A stretch of 64,000 nucleotides of DNA, taken from contig NZ_CP061800.1 in assembly GCF_017377395.1 (NCBI RefSeq), forward strand, positions 5,167,633 through 5,231,632, read 5' to 3'. The DNA is from Desulfonema magnum. GTDB lineage: Bacteria; Desulfobacterota; Desulfobacteria; Desulfobacterales; 4be13. This document shows, one piece after another, positions 7,799-16,455 of this stretch (positions within the stretch are counted from its first letter, which is position 1; each line of letters starts with the position of its first letter). A program made the position numbers and the translations under genes. The notes under the pieces were generated by a model that did no database searches, was not told where the DNA came from, and was given only the letters and a program-made list of their open reading frames with translations.

Positions 7799-8856
7799 AT
7801 GATGAGAGCTTTTTTTAAACTCGGCAGTGAAGATAAATCGGCTTTGGAATCCGTGCTCACCGCGGGAAACGAGGTCGGACAATTCCGTCGCGCCCAGGCT
7901 CTGCTCTGGCTTGATGAAGGAATGTCCGTTCAGGATGTCGCACATCTTTCGCGTGTTTCCCGCCGGACAATTTATAACTGGGTAAACAGGTTCCGTGCTG
8001 GTAAGGATATTTCTCCGCTCCGGCGGATCGGAGATGTTCAGCGTAGCGGTCGTCCCTGTACGGCATTGGGAATTGTCGATCCGCTTATTGACAGAATTAT
8101 TGATAAGGATCCGCGTGACTTCGGCTACCGCTCCTCTGTATGGACATCGGATCTGCTTGTCCGATATCTTTCAGACACATACGGTATCGGAGTTTCGAAA
8201 CGCAGCGTAAGCTACGCGCTGAAACGCCTCGGCATCCGCTGGAAAGTTCCTCGCTATGATCTGATCCGTCGTTCGCCGACCTGGCGGCAGGCAAAAGGGG
8301 GCTCCTCCGAGGATTGTCAGATCGGAAGCGCACCGTGATTCTCATGCTTGATGAGACTATCATTACGGAGAATCCTCCGCTTCGCGGGTGCTACGGACGA
8401 AGGGGAGAGCAGGTCAGAGTCCCGATATCAGGCAATCATGACAGGCGCGTTATTCACGGAGTCATTAATATCCGCAGCGGCGATGTTTTATTACTGATTA
8501 CGGACATCTGGGATGAATATACACACCGGTGCTTCCTGAAGATGATCCGTTCGCACTGGCGTGGCTGGAATATCATTCTCTTCGAGGATCGGGGAACGCC
8601 GCATACTGCGGATGACAGTCTCGGACTGGCCGGCGAACTGAAAATTGAAATCAGGCTTCTGCCCACGGCAACTCCGGAACTGAATGCCATGGATCATCTG
8701 TGGAAAAGTGTCAAAGGACGTGCCTTGGCAAACCGTCCCACGGAGAACATCGACACCTCCGCGGATGAAGCTTGTCGGTACATTCTCGGAATGTCCCGTC
8801 ATCAGAGACTGAAGGCGGCCGGAGTATTATCGGACGACTTCTGGCTGACCGGCTGA
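7799..8856 (+). CDS. IS630-family transposase, two frames joined by -1 frameshift
   Basis: The first ORF (7799-8338) encodes N-terminal helix-turn-helix regions (LIGHT similarity only; motif VQDVAHLSRVSRRTIYNWV). The second, in the -1 frame, encodes the DDE catalytic core: the first Asp in VILMLDETI, the second in ILFEDRGTPHTAD, and the third acidic region in TATPELNAMDHLWKSVK. The frames overlap at AAAAGGGGG (8293-8301). Slippage there joins RQAK to RGLLRGLSDRKR without loss, giving about 350 residues. Programmed -1 shifting is known in IS families, so the enzyme may be functional; a simple frameshift mutation is the alternative. The GAGGAGGTGA ribosome site fixes the start. Confidence 0.88.
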
Positions 8857-9151
8857 GGAAAAAAACTGTCAGACATATGTTCAACATATTGATATTAAAC
8901 AGTTAGGATTATGTTTCTCCGGGCAGGTATTTCCATGCGGACAACTCGGAATTTTAACATTTATAATTAGCCGCATTCCCATTCAGACTGACTCAGTATT
9001 GAATTACCGGTTCATCCCTACTCGGAGAAATCAGGCAATCTTTCCTGAATATCAATGAAAAACATATCTGACAGGATCACAGATGCCCGGAAATTGCTTT
9101 CAGATGCGCCTTTACCGTTTGTCAAAGAACTTTTTGCAACTTACTTAGTTT

Positions 9152-9477
9152 GTCAGGACAGACACCCGGAATCTTTATGTGATGATGGGGCGAGAGGCGA
9201 GGGGCGGGAGGCGGGAGGCGGGAGGCGAGAGGTGTCAGATGCGGAGAGCCATCCCCGACCTCTGACCCCTTGCCATTCGCCCTTTGCCCCTCGCCCCTCA
9301 GGGCAGACAACCGGAACCTTTGTGCCATCTACATGGATTAGGGATAAGCAAGGATTTCCGGCCCCCCCGTCGCACATCATCCGTGCTTATCACTAATCCA
9401 TGCAGATATTGTCCGAACTCGGGGATAAAAAAAGGATTTCTGTCTCAGGACAGACGCCTGGAACCCTTTTGCCATCC
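9152..9477 (+). CRISPR. Array remnant beyond the IS: one intact and two degenerate repeats
   Basis: A repeat at 9152 is normal for its first 33 bases. It is followed by a third copy of the GC-rich 112-nt segment, then degenerate repeats at 9297 (CAACCGGAACCTTTGTGCC) and 9444 (CGCCTGGAACCCTTTTGCC). Each of the last two is followed by a long palindrome-containing unit. Decay toward this end marks it as the leader-distal, oldest end of the array. Confidence 0.85.
9185..9296 (+). repeat. GC-rich 112-nt segment, copy 3
   Basis: It has the same sequence as at 6896-7007 and 7041-7152, again followed by an altered repeat 145 bp after the preceding repeat. It lies outside the insertion sequence, so the copies existed in the array itself. 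Confidence 0.85.
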
Positions 9478-9595
9478 GCATGGATTAGGGATAAGCAAAG
9501 ATTACCGGCCCCCCGTCGCACATCATCCGTGCTTATCACTAATTCATGCAGATATATTGTCCGAACTTAGGGATATAAAAAAAGGATTTCTGTTC
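9330..9595 (+). repeat. Two tandem palindrome-bearing units at the array end
   Basis: Each unit of about 147 bp contains arms CATGGATTAGGGATAAGCA (from 9332 and from 9479) that pair with a nearly exact inverted copy (9380-9402 and 9526-9548). Each also contains a shared GATAAAAAAAGGATTTCTGT-like tail. Together with the degenerate repeats they look like decayed repeat-spacer units into which a palindromic element inserted before duplication. Confidence 0.7.
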
Positions 9596-9629
9596 TTTTG
9601 CCAGAGTCCCGGAGGGACATCTGAAAATA

Positions 9630-9665
9630 GCCCGGCAATTTACTGCCGGGCATAACGACCTGATT
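9630..9665 (+). terminator. Possible terminator after the CRISPR array
   Basis: GCCCGGCA (9630-9637) pairs perfectly with TGCCGGGC (9644-9651) around a 6-base loop. A T-rich stretch starts about 10 bases later. It could end the array transcript before the csx29 promoter region. Confidence 0.45.
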
Positions 9666-9764
9666 TTTATTTTATTGCTTATTCAGAAGGACACTATTAT
9701 TTTTTTGCTTTGGGATTGCCGGAAAAAACACCCAGGATATGACAAAAAAATATTTTTTTCTCCA

Positions 9765-9794
9765 TGTCATTTTTTCGAAAAATCATCCGACTAT
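9765..9794 (+). promoter_or_regulatory. Candidate sigma-factor box upstream of csx29
   Basis: The 30-nt box begins TGTCATTTTTTCGAAAAATC and ends ATCCGACTAT. It shares both halves and spacing with the box at 36246-36275 (CTTTTCGAAA and CCCGACTAT in register) and the minus-strand boxes near 4800 and 4950. It lies about 140 bp before the csx29 ATG and suggests the operon is driven by its own sigma factor. Confidence 0.55.
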
Positions 9795-9870
9795 AATTAT
9801 AGGAAAAGACGTTCTGAATGTTAAAATGTGTATAACTATCATTAATTAAATATTTTTTTTAATTAAAGGC

Positions 9871-9899
9871 TTGACTTTTTCAGTCTCACAGACTATTTA
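9871..9899 (+). promoter_or_regulatory. Sigma-70-like promoter of the csx29-cas7-11 operon
   Basis: TTGACT (9871-9876), a 17-bp spacer and TATTTA (9894-9899) lie 38 bp before the csx29 ATG. An AT palindrome (TTAATTAAA) sits just upstream near 9843-9867. Housekeeping transcription here, together with the box at 9765, would give basal plus induced expression. Confidence 0.5.
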
Positions 9900-9937
9900 C
9901 TGAATTTCATTTAACCGTTAAGAATGGAGATAGCCTT

Positions 9938-12406
9938 ATGTCTTCTGCTTTTTCCGGATTAAAAATTCCCGAACTCTCTGTTGATCCAGCCGAAGTTTTC
10001 AAATCTGACAACCCTCAGCTTGTGTCCGTGCTTTTAGATGAATTTGAATTGCAGGAGCAGCGTCCCTTTTTCAGCGGACTGATTCCCGAAAAGCAAATTA
10101 ATATTGCTCTTAAAAAATCACCCCAATTAAAAAAACTGGCCTGCCATCTGTTAGAAGCATACGAAATCAATGGCAGACGATGGAAACATGCGGATCGGAG
10201 GCGTGTTCTTGAAAAAGCCATTCGGCTTTTGGAGAAGGTGAGTAATGAGTTAAAAGGAGATATTCAAAAATTAGAAAACAATGTGAAAGAGTCAGGAAAA
10301 GACAGCGAGGAATTAAATAAAACCAGGGAAAAACATGGAGAAATTTTGGCAGACATGGGCAGGGCTTATTTGCATCGGGCGAAAATTATCCGCCCCAAGG
10401 GCTTTACCATTCCGGCAAAGAAAAAGGAATCTCTGAGAAAGGCACTTGATTTTTGCAAAGAGGCCAAAGCCAGACATCTGGCAGGTCTGGTGGGGCTGGA
10501 GATGGACAGATGCGACATGTCCGATTTTGATTCTGAAAATTCTCTTGAAAAACTGCTGAGGGATGCGACCACGGGAGTTAGTCTTTCCAAAGATCAATAT
10601 TATAGTAATGAATACCGGAAAGCAGAATACTACCAGATGTGTATCCGCCTGGCAGAGATTGAGGAAGACAAGCACGGGGCTACGGATGAAGGCTCTGAGA
10701 ATAACAGATATAAACGTCTGGAAGGAATCCTCGGACCAAAAAAGAGTCAGGGGAAAAAAAAGGGGAAAAAGAATAAGAAAAAAAAGGGGACGAATTCAAA
10801 AAGCGCATTGGAAAAAATAATGGCGTTTGAGAAATTCAAAGTTGCCGTATATTTGGGAGAGGGTAAGGAAAAAACACATTGGAACGATTTTTCCGAATTT
10901 CTGATGAGATATCCTTTTTCACACCCTTCATGGGAAGATTCGGTTCGGTTTCTTCGCCGTCTTTACAAAAAAGGGAATGACAAATGGAGAGAGTTGTCAG
11001 TCGCACTTTGGGAAATTGCGAAAAAAAATTCAGCAAAGACATCTTCCATTCATTTGCGCTGGTACTGGTCAAGACAGAGGGATTTATATGATCTGGCTTT
11101 TTTATCTGCTCTTGAACAGGCAGATATTGCAGAAGATGAATCAGTCAGACAAGAGAAACTGAGGCTTGCCGCCAAAGTCGCCGACTCTGCAAAAAACAGA
11201 CCCGCTCTGACCTGGCAGGCAATGGAGCAGATGGCAGATAAGGATGAGGCACTTAAAAAAGAGATTGAAAACTACGCCCAGGCACTCGGGGGAGGATATA
11301 TTGAACAGTTTGAGAAAACTGAACTCCCAAAAAATACAAATCCGCAGGATGACATTCCAGATGACCTGAAAACATCGGGACTTGTAGTTCAGTTTTATCT
11401 TGTCCATCTGAAAGATTATGAAAACGGCTATGCCCTGATATATGACGGAAAAACAAAAAAGTGGTCGTGTGAAATGTTCAATTTTTTTCCCATTTGGGAA
11501 AAATACCTGCAATGGCAGAGTGTTTATTTTGATTTGCCGGCCAATCAGAAAGAAGAGTCCGCGGATCAGCTAAAAGCGCTTTGTCTGGAACTTGGCAGAC
11601 ATTTATATTTTCTTTTTGATTTTGAAGAAAATCGGAAGGCTCATGAAAAAAATCAAGATACTGCTAAGGAAAATTGGGACATGCTTTTTATTCCTCATGA
11701 TTTTTTACACAGGGTTCCGATTCATGGAGCTATCAAAAAAAATGGAACCAATATTTTACTGAAAAAATTTAATTGTACCTATTTTCCGACACTGCCAAAT
11801 GCTTCTATTACGCCTGAATCACCAAAATCTGATAACGTGGCAGAACTGATTGAGTATTTCAGTGAACATGAGAAAGATTATTCTGAATATTTTGACAAAA
11901 TTGAACATATTTTTGATAAGAAGAACAGAGCAGCAACATCTCAGGATTTACTTGACGCTGCCATTTCTCCCCCAAGAACGCTAACTATTTATTGTCACGG
12001 GCAGTCAGATGTTAACAATCCTTTTTATTCCAGATTACTGCTTAAAGACAAACTTGAATTAATAAAACTGGCAACTTTACAGGAACATTATTCAGGAACT
12101 CATATCTTTCTTGGCGCATGTGAGACAGATTTAATGCCGCCTTTGTCTGCTCCCTTAGATGAACAGCTTTCTATGGCAGCTATGTTTTTGCAAAAAGGGG
12201 TAGGATCGGTCTTGGGAACATTATGGGAAGCATATCCCCGGGCTGTAAAAGACATTGTAAAAAATATTTTGTCTGCCGATGATACCCAATATTTTGAAAA
12301 GCTGTTTAGCCTAAAGAAAAAAATATCTGTGAATCAAAAAAAATCACTCTACTATTATTTATGTTTCAAATTATATCGTTCTTTTGATCAGATAGGAAAA
12401 GAATAA
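9938..12406 (+). CDS. csx29: Csx29 (TPR-CHAT), crRNA-guided caspase-like protease
   Basis: Csx29 binds Cas7-11 and, once target RNA is bound, cuts Csx30. The 822-residue protein has a helical, repeat-rich N-terminal part and a C-terminal CHAT (caspase-like) domain. The catalytic dyad can be read: His687 in IYCHGQSD and Cys728 in FLGACETDL. They are 41 residues apart, as expected for the family. A lysine-rich stretch (KKKGKKNKKKKG, about residues 270-285) interrupts the helical region and looks like a flexible insertion. GGAGA precedes the ATG. It is the first gene of the effector operon, and the stop codon abuts the next ATG with no gap. Confidence 0.93.
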   Translation: MSSAFSGLKIPELSVDPAEVFKSDNPQLVSVLLDEFELQEQRPFFSGLIPEKQINIALKKSPQLKKLACHLLEAYEINGRRWKHADRRRVLEKAIRLLEKVSNELKGDIQKLENNVKESGKDSEELNKTREKHGEILADMGRAYLHRAKIIRPKGFTIPAKKKESLRKALDFCKEAKARHLAGLVGLEMDRCDMSDFDSENSLEKLLRDATTGVSLSKDQYYSNEYRKAEYYQMCIRLAEIEEDKHGATDEGSENNRYKRLEGILGPKKSQGKKKGKKNKKKKGTNSKSALEKIMAFEKFKVAVYLGEGKEKTHWNDFSEFLMRYPFSHPSWEDSVRFLRRLYKKGNDKWRELSVALWEIAKKNSAKTSSIHLRWYWSRQRDLYDLAFLSALEQADIAEDESVRQEKLRLAAKVADSAKNRPALTWQAMEQMADKDEALKKEIENYAQALGGGYIEQFEKTELPKNTNPQDDIPDDLKTSGLVVQFYLVHLKDYENGYALIYDGKTKKWSCEMFNFFPIWEKYLQWQSVYFDLPANQKEESADQLKALCLELGRHLYFLFDFEENRKAHEKNQDTAKENWDMLFIPHDFLHRVPIHGAIKKNGTNILLKKFNCTYFPTLPNASITPESPKSDNVAELIEYFSEHEKDYSEYFDKIEHIFDKKNRAATSQDLLDAAISPPRTLTIYCHGQSDVNNPFYSRLLLKDKLELIKLATLQEHYSGTHIFLGACETDLMPPLSAPLDEQLSMAAMFLQKGVGSVLGTLWEAYPRAVKDIVKNILSADDTQYFEKLFSLKKKISVNQKKSLYYYLCFKLYRSFDQIGKE

Positions 12407-13045
12407 ATGAAATCAGAAGAATTCAGGCGCTACCCAAATGAATGTCTGAGAGTTCGGGGAAACGGAACAGGCTGTGAAAAATGCGCTGTCAAAATACGGA
12501 ATTTTTGTCCTGATGTGATGATAGAACTTATTGAGAAGATGAGTCGTCATTTGTCTGCCAGTTTTAAAGAAATGTCTCAAACAGATCAGGATGCGATATT
12601 ATCAGACACAGTGTTTGCGATATGGCAGGGAGTTGAGCGTTTTGAAGGACGAAGGGGTGCAAGGTTTTCCACTTGGGCATGGCGTATATTCAATAATAAA
12701 ACAACAGATTATCTTCGTCATCAATACCGTTACAGGAAAAAAGAACTCAGTCTGTCAGAGCTTCTTGCAGATGATGAACAGCATCCTGCTGCTTCTGATT
12801 CCATTGATGAAAATAAGGAAACAGAGCAAATCCTTATTGGTCTTAAACAAAACATGCCTGATGATGTGATGAACTGCATTCAGCTCCTGATTGAATTGGA
12901 TGAAGCCAAACAAGATAAAAAAACTCAGGAATACCTTGCAGATAAATATGGCTTAAAAACTAACACGCTGACAAAACGTATTGTGAGATGTCGTAAACGG
13001 ATATTACTATATTCTGAATCCATAAAAAATATGATAAGAGGATGA
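12407..13045 (+). CDS. Type III-E-associated RpoE-like sigma factor (CASP-sigma)
   Basis: This 212-residue ECF-type sigma factor has the region-2 signature (FEGRRGARFSTWAWRIFNNK, then TTDYLRHQYRYRKKE) and a C-terminal helix-turn-helix region 4 (LADKYGLKTNTLTKRIVRCR). An N-terminal cysteine set (GCEKCAVKIRNFC) could bind zinc. In studied type III-E systems this sigma factor is held by Csx30 and released when Csx29 cuts Csx30. The ATG follows the csx29 stop directly, so the two are translationally coupled. The five boxes listed at 3273, 4777, 4935, 9765 and 36246 are candidate targets. Confidence 0.9.
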   Translation: MKSEEFRRYPNECLRVRGNGTGCEKCAVKIRNFCPDVMIELIEKMSRHLSASFKEMSQTDQDAILSDTVFAIWQGVERFEGRRGARFSTWAWRIFNNKTTDYLRHQYRYRKKELSLSELLADDEQHPAASDSIDENKETEQILIGLKQNMPDDVMNCIQLLIELDEAKQDKKTQEYLADKYGLKTNTLTKRIVRCRKRILLYSESIKNMIRG

Positions 13046-13048
13046 CTT

Positions 13049-14200
13049 ATGTATTCTCCGGGAGATATTGTTTCAGAAGCATTTATAGGAAGCCACAGCA
13101 ATATAGACGGAAATTATCCTGTCTTAATAGACGGTAATATCGTTGGCTATATTAGCTTTGAATATCTTAAAGGAAGATTGAAAAAGAGAATTCAGAAAAA
13201 AAAGCATAAAGGAGAATCTGTAAAAATTTATGAACTTATTTGTATTTCAAAAAAAGGGAAACATGCATATTTTATTCCTAAATATTATAAAACCAGACTC
13301 ATTGAATTTTTTTATAATGGTGAAGAAATAGAAAATACAGATATATGGAGCCTCAAGTGGAAAAAAGCAGCCTGTAATTTCAACAATATAACATTTGAAA
13401 ACCCTAATGAAAATGATCAGCCACCTTGTCATGGATATAAAAAATCTTGGCAGTTTGTAGTTACTCCTAAGTGGATTATGCCTGTAACAATTTCCCAATA
13501 TAGTGATTTTCTGAAGTCAGAAAAAGCTTTTTGTCCAAATACTCTGAAAAAATCTGACGATCGGAATTATGTGCTTCCTTCGGTTTACAAAATAAAACTA
13601 TTCGGGGAAAATGAACATCTGCCTTTGTGCTATAAGGGTAAGATTGAAAATAAACCTGTAAAAATTTATCTGCATGGCACACTTGATCCCAGAAAATGGC
13701 ACTATGGAATCCGATGTCATATGTTGAATAACAGTGGCGAACGAAAATGGTGGGAAAGCTGGCTGGGAGGAGCCTTTGATATTGATTCAGGACAGCTATT
13801 TCAGGATTGCCCTCCGCCAACCCAAAAGAATTGCGGGGGGTGTTCACTGGATCAGTTTCAGAAAATTAATGAGAATAACGCATTTATTGATCTGAGAGAT
13901 AAATATTGGAATAAAGCAGTCACTTTTTGGGAATCTGAAACGACAAAAAAAACAGTAAAGCGTGAACCGCATGGAACTTATGATTCTTTTGAGATTTTAA
14001 TATTTAAGAAAGAGTTGTTAAATACAAACGGAGAAGAGGATTTCAAGTACCCGCTTCTTGTTCTTAATGGATGGAGCTATGACTACGATCCATCTGTTTC
14101 TGATGAAGCAATACTGCATGTGAATATTCTTACATTTTATATAAAAAATGGCAGACCTCGGATTGAAGTGAAGGAACTGAAAGATGTTCAGAGATTATAA
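13049..14200 (+). CDS. csx31: Csx31, type III-E accessory protein
   Basis: The 383-residue protein is identified by its place between the sigma factor and csx30 and by its size. Its family function is not established. It has a lysine-rich segment (GRLKKRIQKKKHKG, about residues 45-60) that could contact nucleic acid. A cysteine cluster (QDCPPPTQKNCGGCS, about residues 250-265) is a possible metal site. The start lies 3 bp after the sigma-factor stop. It overlaps csx30 by 17 bp, so all four proteins are likely made from one message. Confidence 0.78.
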   Translation: MYSPGDIVSEAFIGSHSNIDGNYPVLIDGNIVGYISFEYLKGRLKKRIQKKKHKGESVKIYELICISKKGKHAYFIPKYYKTRLIEFFYNGEEIENTDIWSLKWKKAACNFNNITFENPNENDQPPCHGYKKSWQFVVTPKWIMPVTISQYSDFLKSEKAFCPNTLKKSDDRNYVLPSVYKIKLFGENEHLPLCYKGKIENKPVKIYLHGTLDPRKWHYGIRCHMLNNSGERKWWESWLGGAFDIDSGQLFQDCPPPTQKNCGGCSLDQFQKINENNAFIDLRDKYWNKAVTFWESETTKKTVKREPHGTYDSFEILIFKKELLNTNGEEDFKYPLLVLNGWSYDYDPSVSDEAILHVNILTFYIKNGRPRIEVKELKDVQRL

Positions 14201-15872
14201 AAATAGAAAATTCGAAGATTTTCTGTATTCCCCGGCAACAGATATCCTCATAAACTGGGGCAGAGCGCATATTCTTCGTCCTGAGTATTTACAGGAAACA
14301 GAAGATGAATGGAATTTTCTCAAAAAGAAATCAGATACCAGAGGCTTGTTGGAAACAGGAACAGCAAGTCTGGAAAAAGATACAGAAGATGCCTTAAATT
14401 TTCTCCACGGTCAGGAAACGCTTGATCTGTATGATGATATGGCAATACAGGCACAAACCGCTCTTGAAATTCTGGATAATGCCGTAATGTTGTCCGAGGC
14501 TGTGGAATTTTTTCCCGATCAATCAGATTTCTCTGAGGATTTTACAAGGAAGGCAGATCATTTGCTTCAAGAGATTACCATTGACTGTGAACCCCCTTCG
14601 CTTCGGCTTATTCCGATAAACCGCTGGCGCAGGGAAGTGTTACAAGATATTCCTGCGGAATTTCAATATCTGTTTCCGTGGTATGTCAACTGGTCGGAGC
14701 TTCCGCCGGAGACCCTTGAAATTCTGATTCAGCACTGGAAAGACATAGAAAATAATCAGCTTGAAATGATTGAAACTGATTCGGTGACACTTGATGGTGA
14801 GACGCTTTATGTTTTATTAACCGCATTGACAAAAGATCACGTTTTGTTAAATCATATTCGTCATCAGTCCCGCACCGCTGAGGTATTGTCTCAGGCCGTA
14901 AAAAAAGATTTCAAATTACAGCTTCTTTTAAAAAGAAACAGCGATGCGCCGAAATATTTTGTATCGGACGAAGTGGAAGATAAAGGGCTTTATATTTCCG
15001 CCTGCAAAAATATTGACACCAGAGATCCGCTTGATCCGAGAGAAGTTTTAAATCCTCTTCGATCCAAAGAAGACAGGACAGAACGGCTTTTTCTCGCAGC
15101 TTTTTGCGGCCCCGGACTGACCGATGAAAAAAGAATTGATCTGTTTGGCAGAGTTGAAAATAACTTAGATCGCCTGGATTTTTCAAAAATAAAATCAGAC
15201 AGTCCGCTAAAATTAATTGACCAATGGAAAAAACAAGGGGACTCCCAGCTTAAAAAATTGTCAGATATTGTTTTAGAAAGCTGGCTTGATAATTTGACTG
15301 TCCAAGCGAAAAAAGTTGCCGAACCCGTTCCCAATGAAAATATTTCTTTTCTTGATACAGTCAATCGAATAATGACAGATGCCATCGTTGAGCCAACAAC
15401 AGTTCTGACTGGTTTTATTGAATGGATTAAAAATTTTTGTGCGTCCGAATTATATACTGAAGCAGCGAAATCAGCAGGGCCTTTAAGTAAAGAGTCAGTA
15501 GCGTCTCAGGATATAAAGAAATCTTTAAATTTGGATAAAAATATCTTTGAGGACGATCTGTATATTGAGGACGACAGTCTGAAAATACGAGACGATTCTC
15601 CGTTACAGCAACTTGATAATATAGAATATTATTGGAACGGTTGGTATGAGCCTCTTGACGGAGATATGGAAAACATTTATTCTGATGCGGAAGAGGGCGA
15701 TATAACGCCGTCTTTTGAAATCGGAAAAGACAAGGAGTATAAAACAGTTGTTGTCTGCATAGCTACAGATGAAGAAATAGTAAACACTGTTGTTTCAAAG
15801 ATAAATTCAAAGGAAGAGCCTCTGCCGGAAGAGAAGAAAAATACGATATGGCTCATTTATACAAAAAAATGA
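14184..15872 (+). CDS. csx30: Csx30, substrate of the Csx29 protease and sigma-factor partner
   Basis: The 562-residue acidic protein matches the position and length of Csx30, which in D. ishimotonii is cut after residue 427. The shorter neighbour (383 residues) could not carry such a site. The visible layout fits: a large helical N-terminal part, a linker region near residues 400-440, and a small acidic C-terminal domain (FEDDLYIEDDSLKIRDD) ending in NTIWLIYTKK. In known systems the intact protein restrains the sigma factor. The exact cut site cannot be placed without an alignment. The start overlaps csx31, with AAGGAA in front of the ATG. Confidence 0.82.
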   Translation: MFRDYKNRKFEDFLYSPATDILINWGRAHILRPEYLQETEDEWNFLKKKSDTRGLLETGTASLEKDTEDALNFLHGQETLDLYDDMAIQAQTALEILDNAVMLSEAVEFFPDQSDFSEDFTRKADHLLQEITIDCEPPSLRLIPINRWRREVLQDIPAEFQYLFPWYVNWSELPPETLEILIQHWKDIENNQLEMIETDSVTLDGETLYVLLTALTKDHVLLNHIRHQSRTAEVLSQAVKKDFKLQLLLKRNSDAPKYFVSDEVEDKGLYISACKNIDTRDPLDPREVLNPLRSKEDRTERLFLAAFCGPGLTDEKRIDLFGRVENNLDRLDFSKIKSDSPLKLIDQWKKQGDSQLKKLSDIVLESWLDNLTVQAKKVAEPVPNENISFLDTVNRIMTDAIVEPTTVLTGFIEWIKNFCASELYTEAAKSAGPLSKESVASQDIKKSLNLDKNIFEDDLYIEDDSLKIRDDSPLQQLDNIEYYWNGWYEPLDGDMENIYSDAEEGDITPSFEIGKDKEYKTVVVCIATDEEIVNTVVSKINSKEEPLPEEKKNTIWLIYTKK

Positions 15873-15877
15873 AGTTA

Positions 15878-15995
15878 AGCCGGGGGATCAATCCCCCGGC
15901 TGAAAGCAAAAGCAGCCTGAAGGCAGCTATAATCCAACCGTTCTTAGCTGGCTTCAGCCTGCTTTCGCTATCAGCCCCGGCATTGATGCCGGGGC
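15878..15995 (+). repeat. Nested palindromes after csx30
   Basis: AGCCGGGGGAT (15878-15888) pairs with its inverse ending at 15901, six bases after the csx30 stop. GCCCCGGCAT (15974-15983) pairs with its inverse ending at 15995. Between them, GAAAGCA and CAGCCTGAAGGCAGCTA pair imperfectly with TAGCTGGCTTCAGCCTG and TGCTTTC, so the whole 118 bp can fold on itself. It may weaken or end transcription between csx30 and cas7-11. Confidence 0.7.
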
Positions 15996-16067
15996 TTTCT
16001 GGCGTATCATCAACCAGCAGATGATTGTTGCGGCGCAAGCTGCCTGAAATTTTGAAAGGAACAAAAA

Positions 16068-16323
16068 ATGACAACCCTCTCCATTCAACTCCCTGAAACG
16101 GTGTTTTCAGCCCTTCGCCAGCCACCCGATGAGTTTGTCCGGGAAATGCGAATCGCTGCCGCTGTAAAATGGTTTGAAATCGGTAAAATTTCCCATGAAA
16201 GAGCGGCTGAGATCGCTGGAATGTCACGGTCTGAATTCATGGACGTAGCTCAGTGAATTCAAAGTGTCTCCTTTCCAGTATTCAGCAGATGAATTAGCCG
16301 CGGAGTTACGAGATGCGGATTGA
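16068..16323 (+). pseudogene. Frameshifted UPF0175 antitoxin-like gene
   Basis: The first 62 residues (MTTLSIQLPETVF... ending SRSEFMDVAQ) are a typical UPF0175 protein with its helix-turn-helix-like segment ISHERAAEIAGMSRSEF. The usual C-terminal end of the family, FKVSPFQYSADELAAEL, is present immediately downstream in the +1 frame and stops at 16323. One base gained or lost near 16250 therefore cuts the protein short. UPF0175 proteins usually pair with DUF3368 PIN-like toxins, and remnants of such a toxin follow. A sequencing error is the alternative to decay. Confidence 0.75.
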
Positions 16324-16449
16324 TCGGATTGTAATTGACGCATCTCCTTTAATCGTATTGTATCAGATGCTTTGGCAAAATTACTGAAAGCTGGTCTGTG
16401 GCTTTCTCCTGAAGTTATCCATATTCTTAAACAACAGGCAGGAGAGTAA
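16313..16449 (+). pseudogene. Remnant of a DUF3368 (PIN-like) toxin gene
   Basis: From the ATG at 16313 one reads MRIDRIVIDASPLIVLYQ, the opening strand of a PIN-like domain with its first acidic residue. A stop comes at 16385. Another frame then reads LAKLLKAGLWLSPEVIHILK and QQAGE, stopping at 16447, like the C-terminal helix pair of DUF3368 proteins. The central 80 or so residues are missing. The toxin-antitoxin pair is thus dead, and its debris forms the 580-bp spacer between csx30 and cas7-11. Confidence 0.65.
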
Positions 16450-16455
16450 AAAACA

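Larger units (their letters stand above)
7563..9147 (+). mobile_element. IS630-family insertion sequence inside a CRISPR spacer
   Basis: A 20-bp perfect terminal inverted repeat, CTAAGTAAGTTGCAAAAAGT, occurs at 7562-7581 and, inverted, at 9129-9148. TA lies at each end (7563-7564 and 9146-9147), as expected for the TA target duplication of IS630/Tc1-type elements. Removing the element and one TA joins 7536-7564 to 9148-9151 and restores a 33-nt spacer between normal repeats at 7499 and 9152. The element is about 1.58 kb and carries one frameshifted transposase. It has about 210 bp of non-coding left end and about 290 bp of non-coding right end. Confidence 0.88.
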
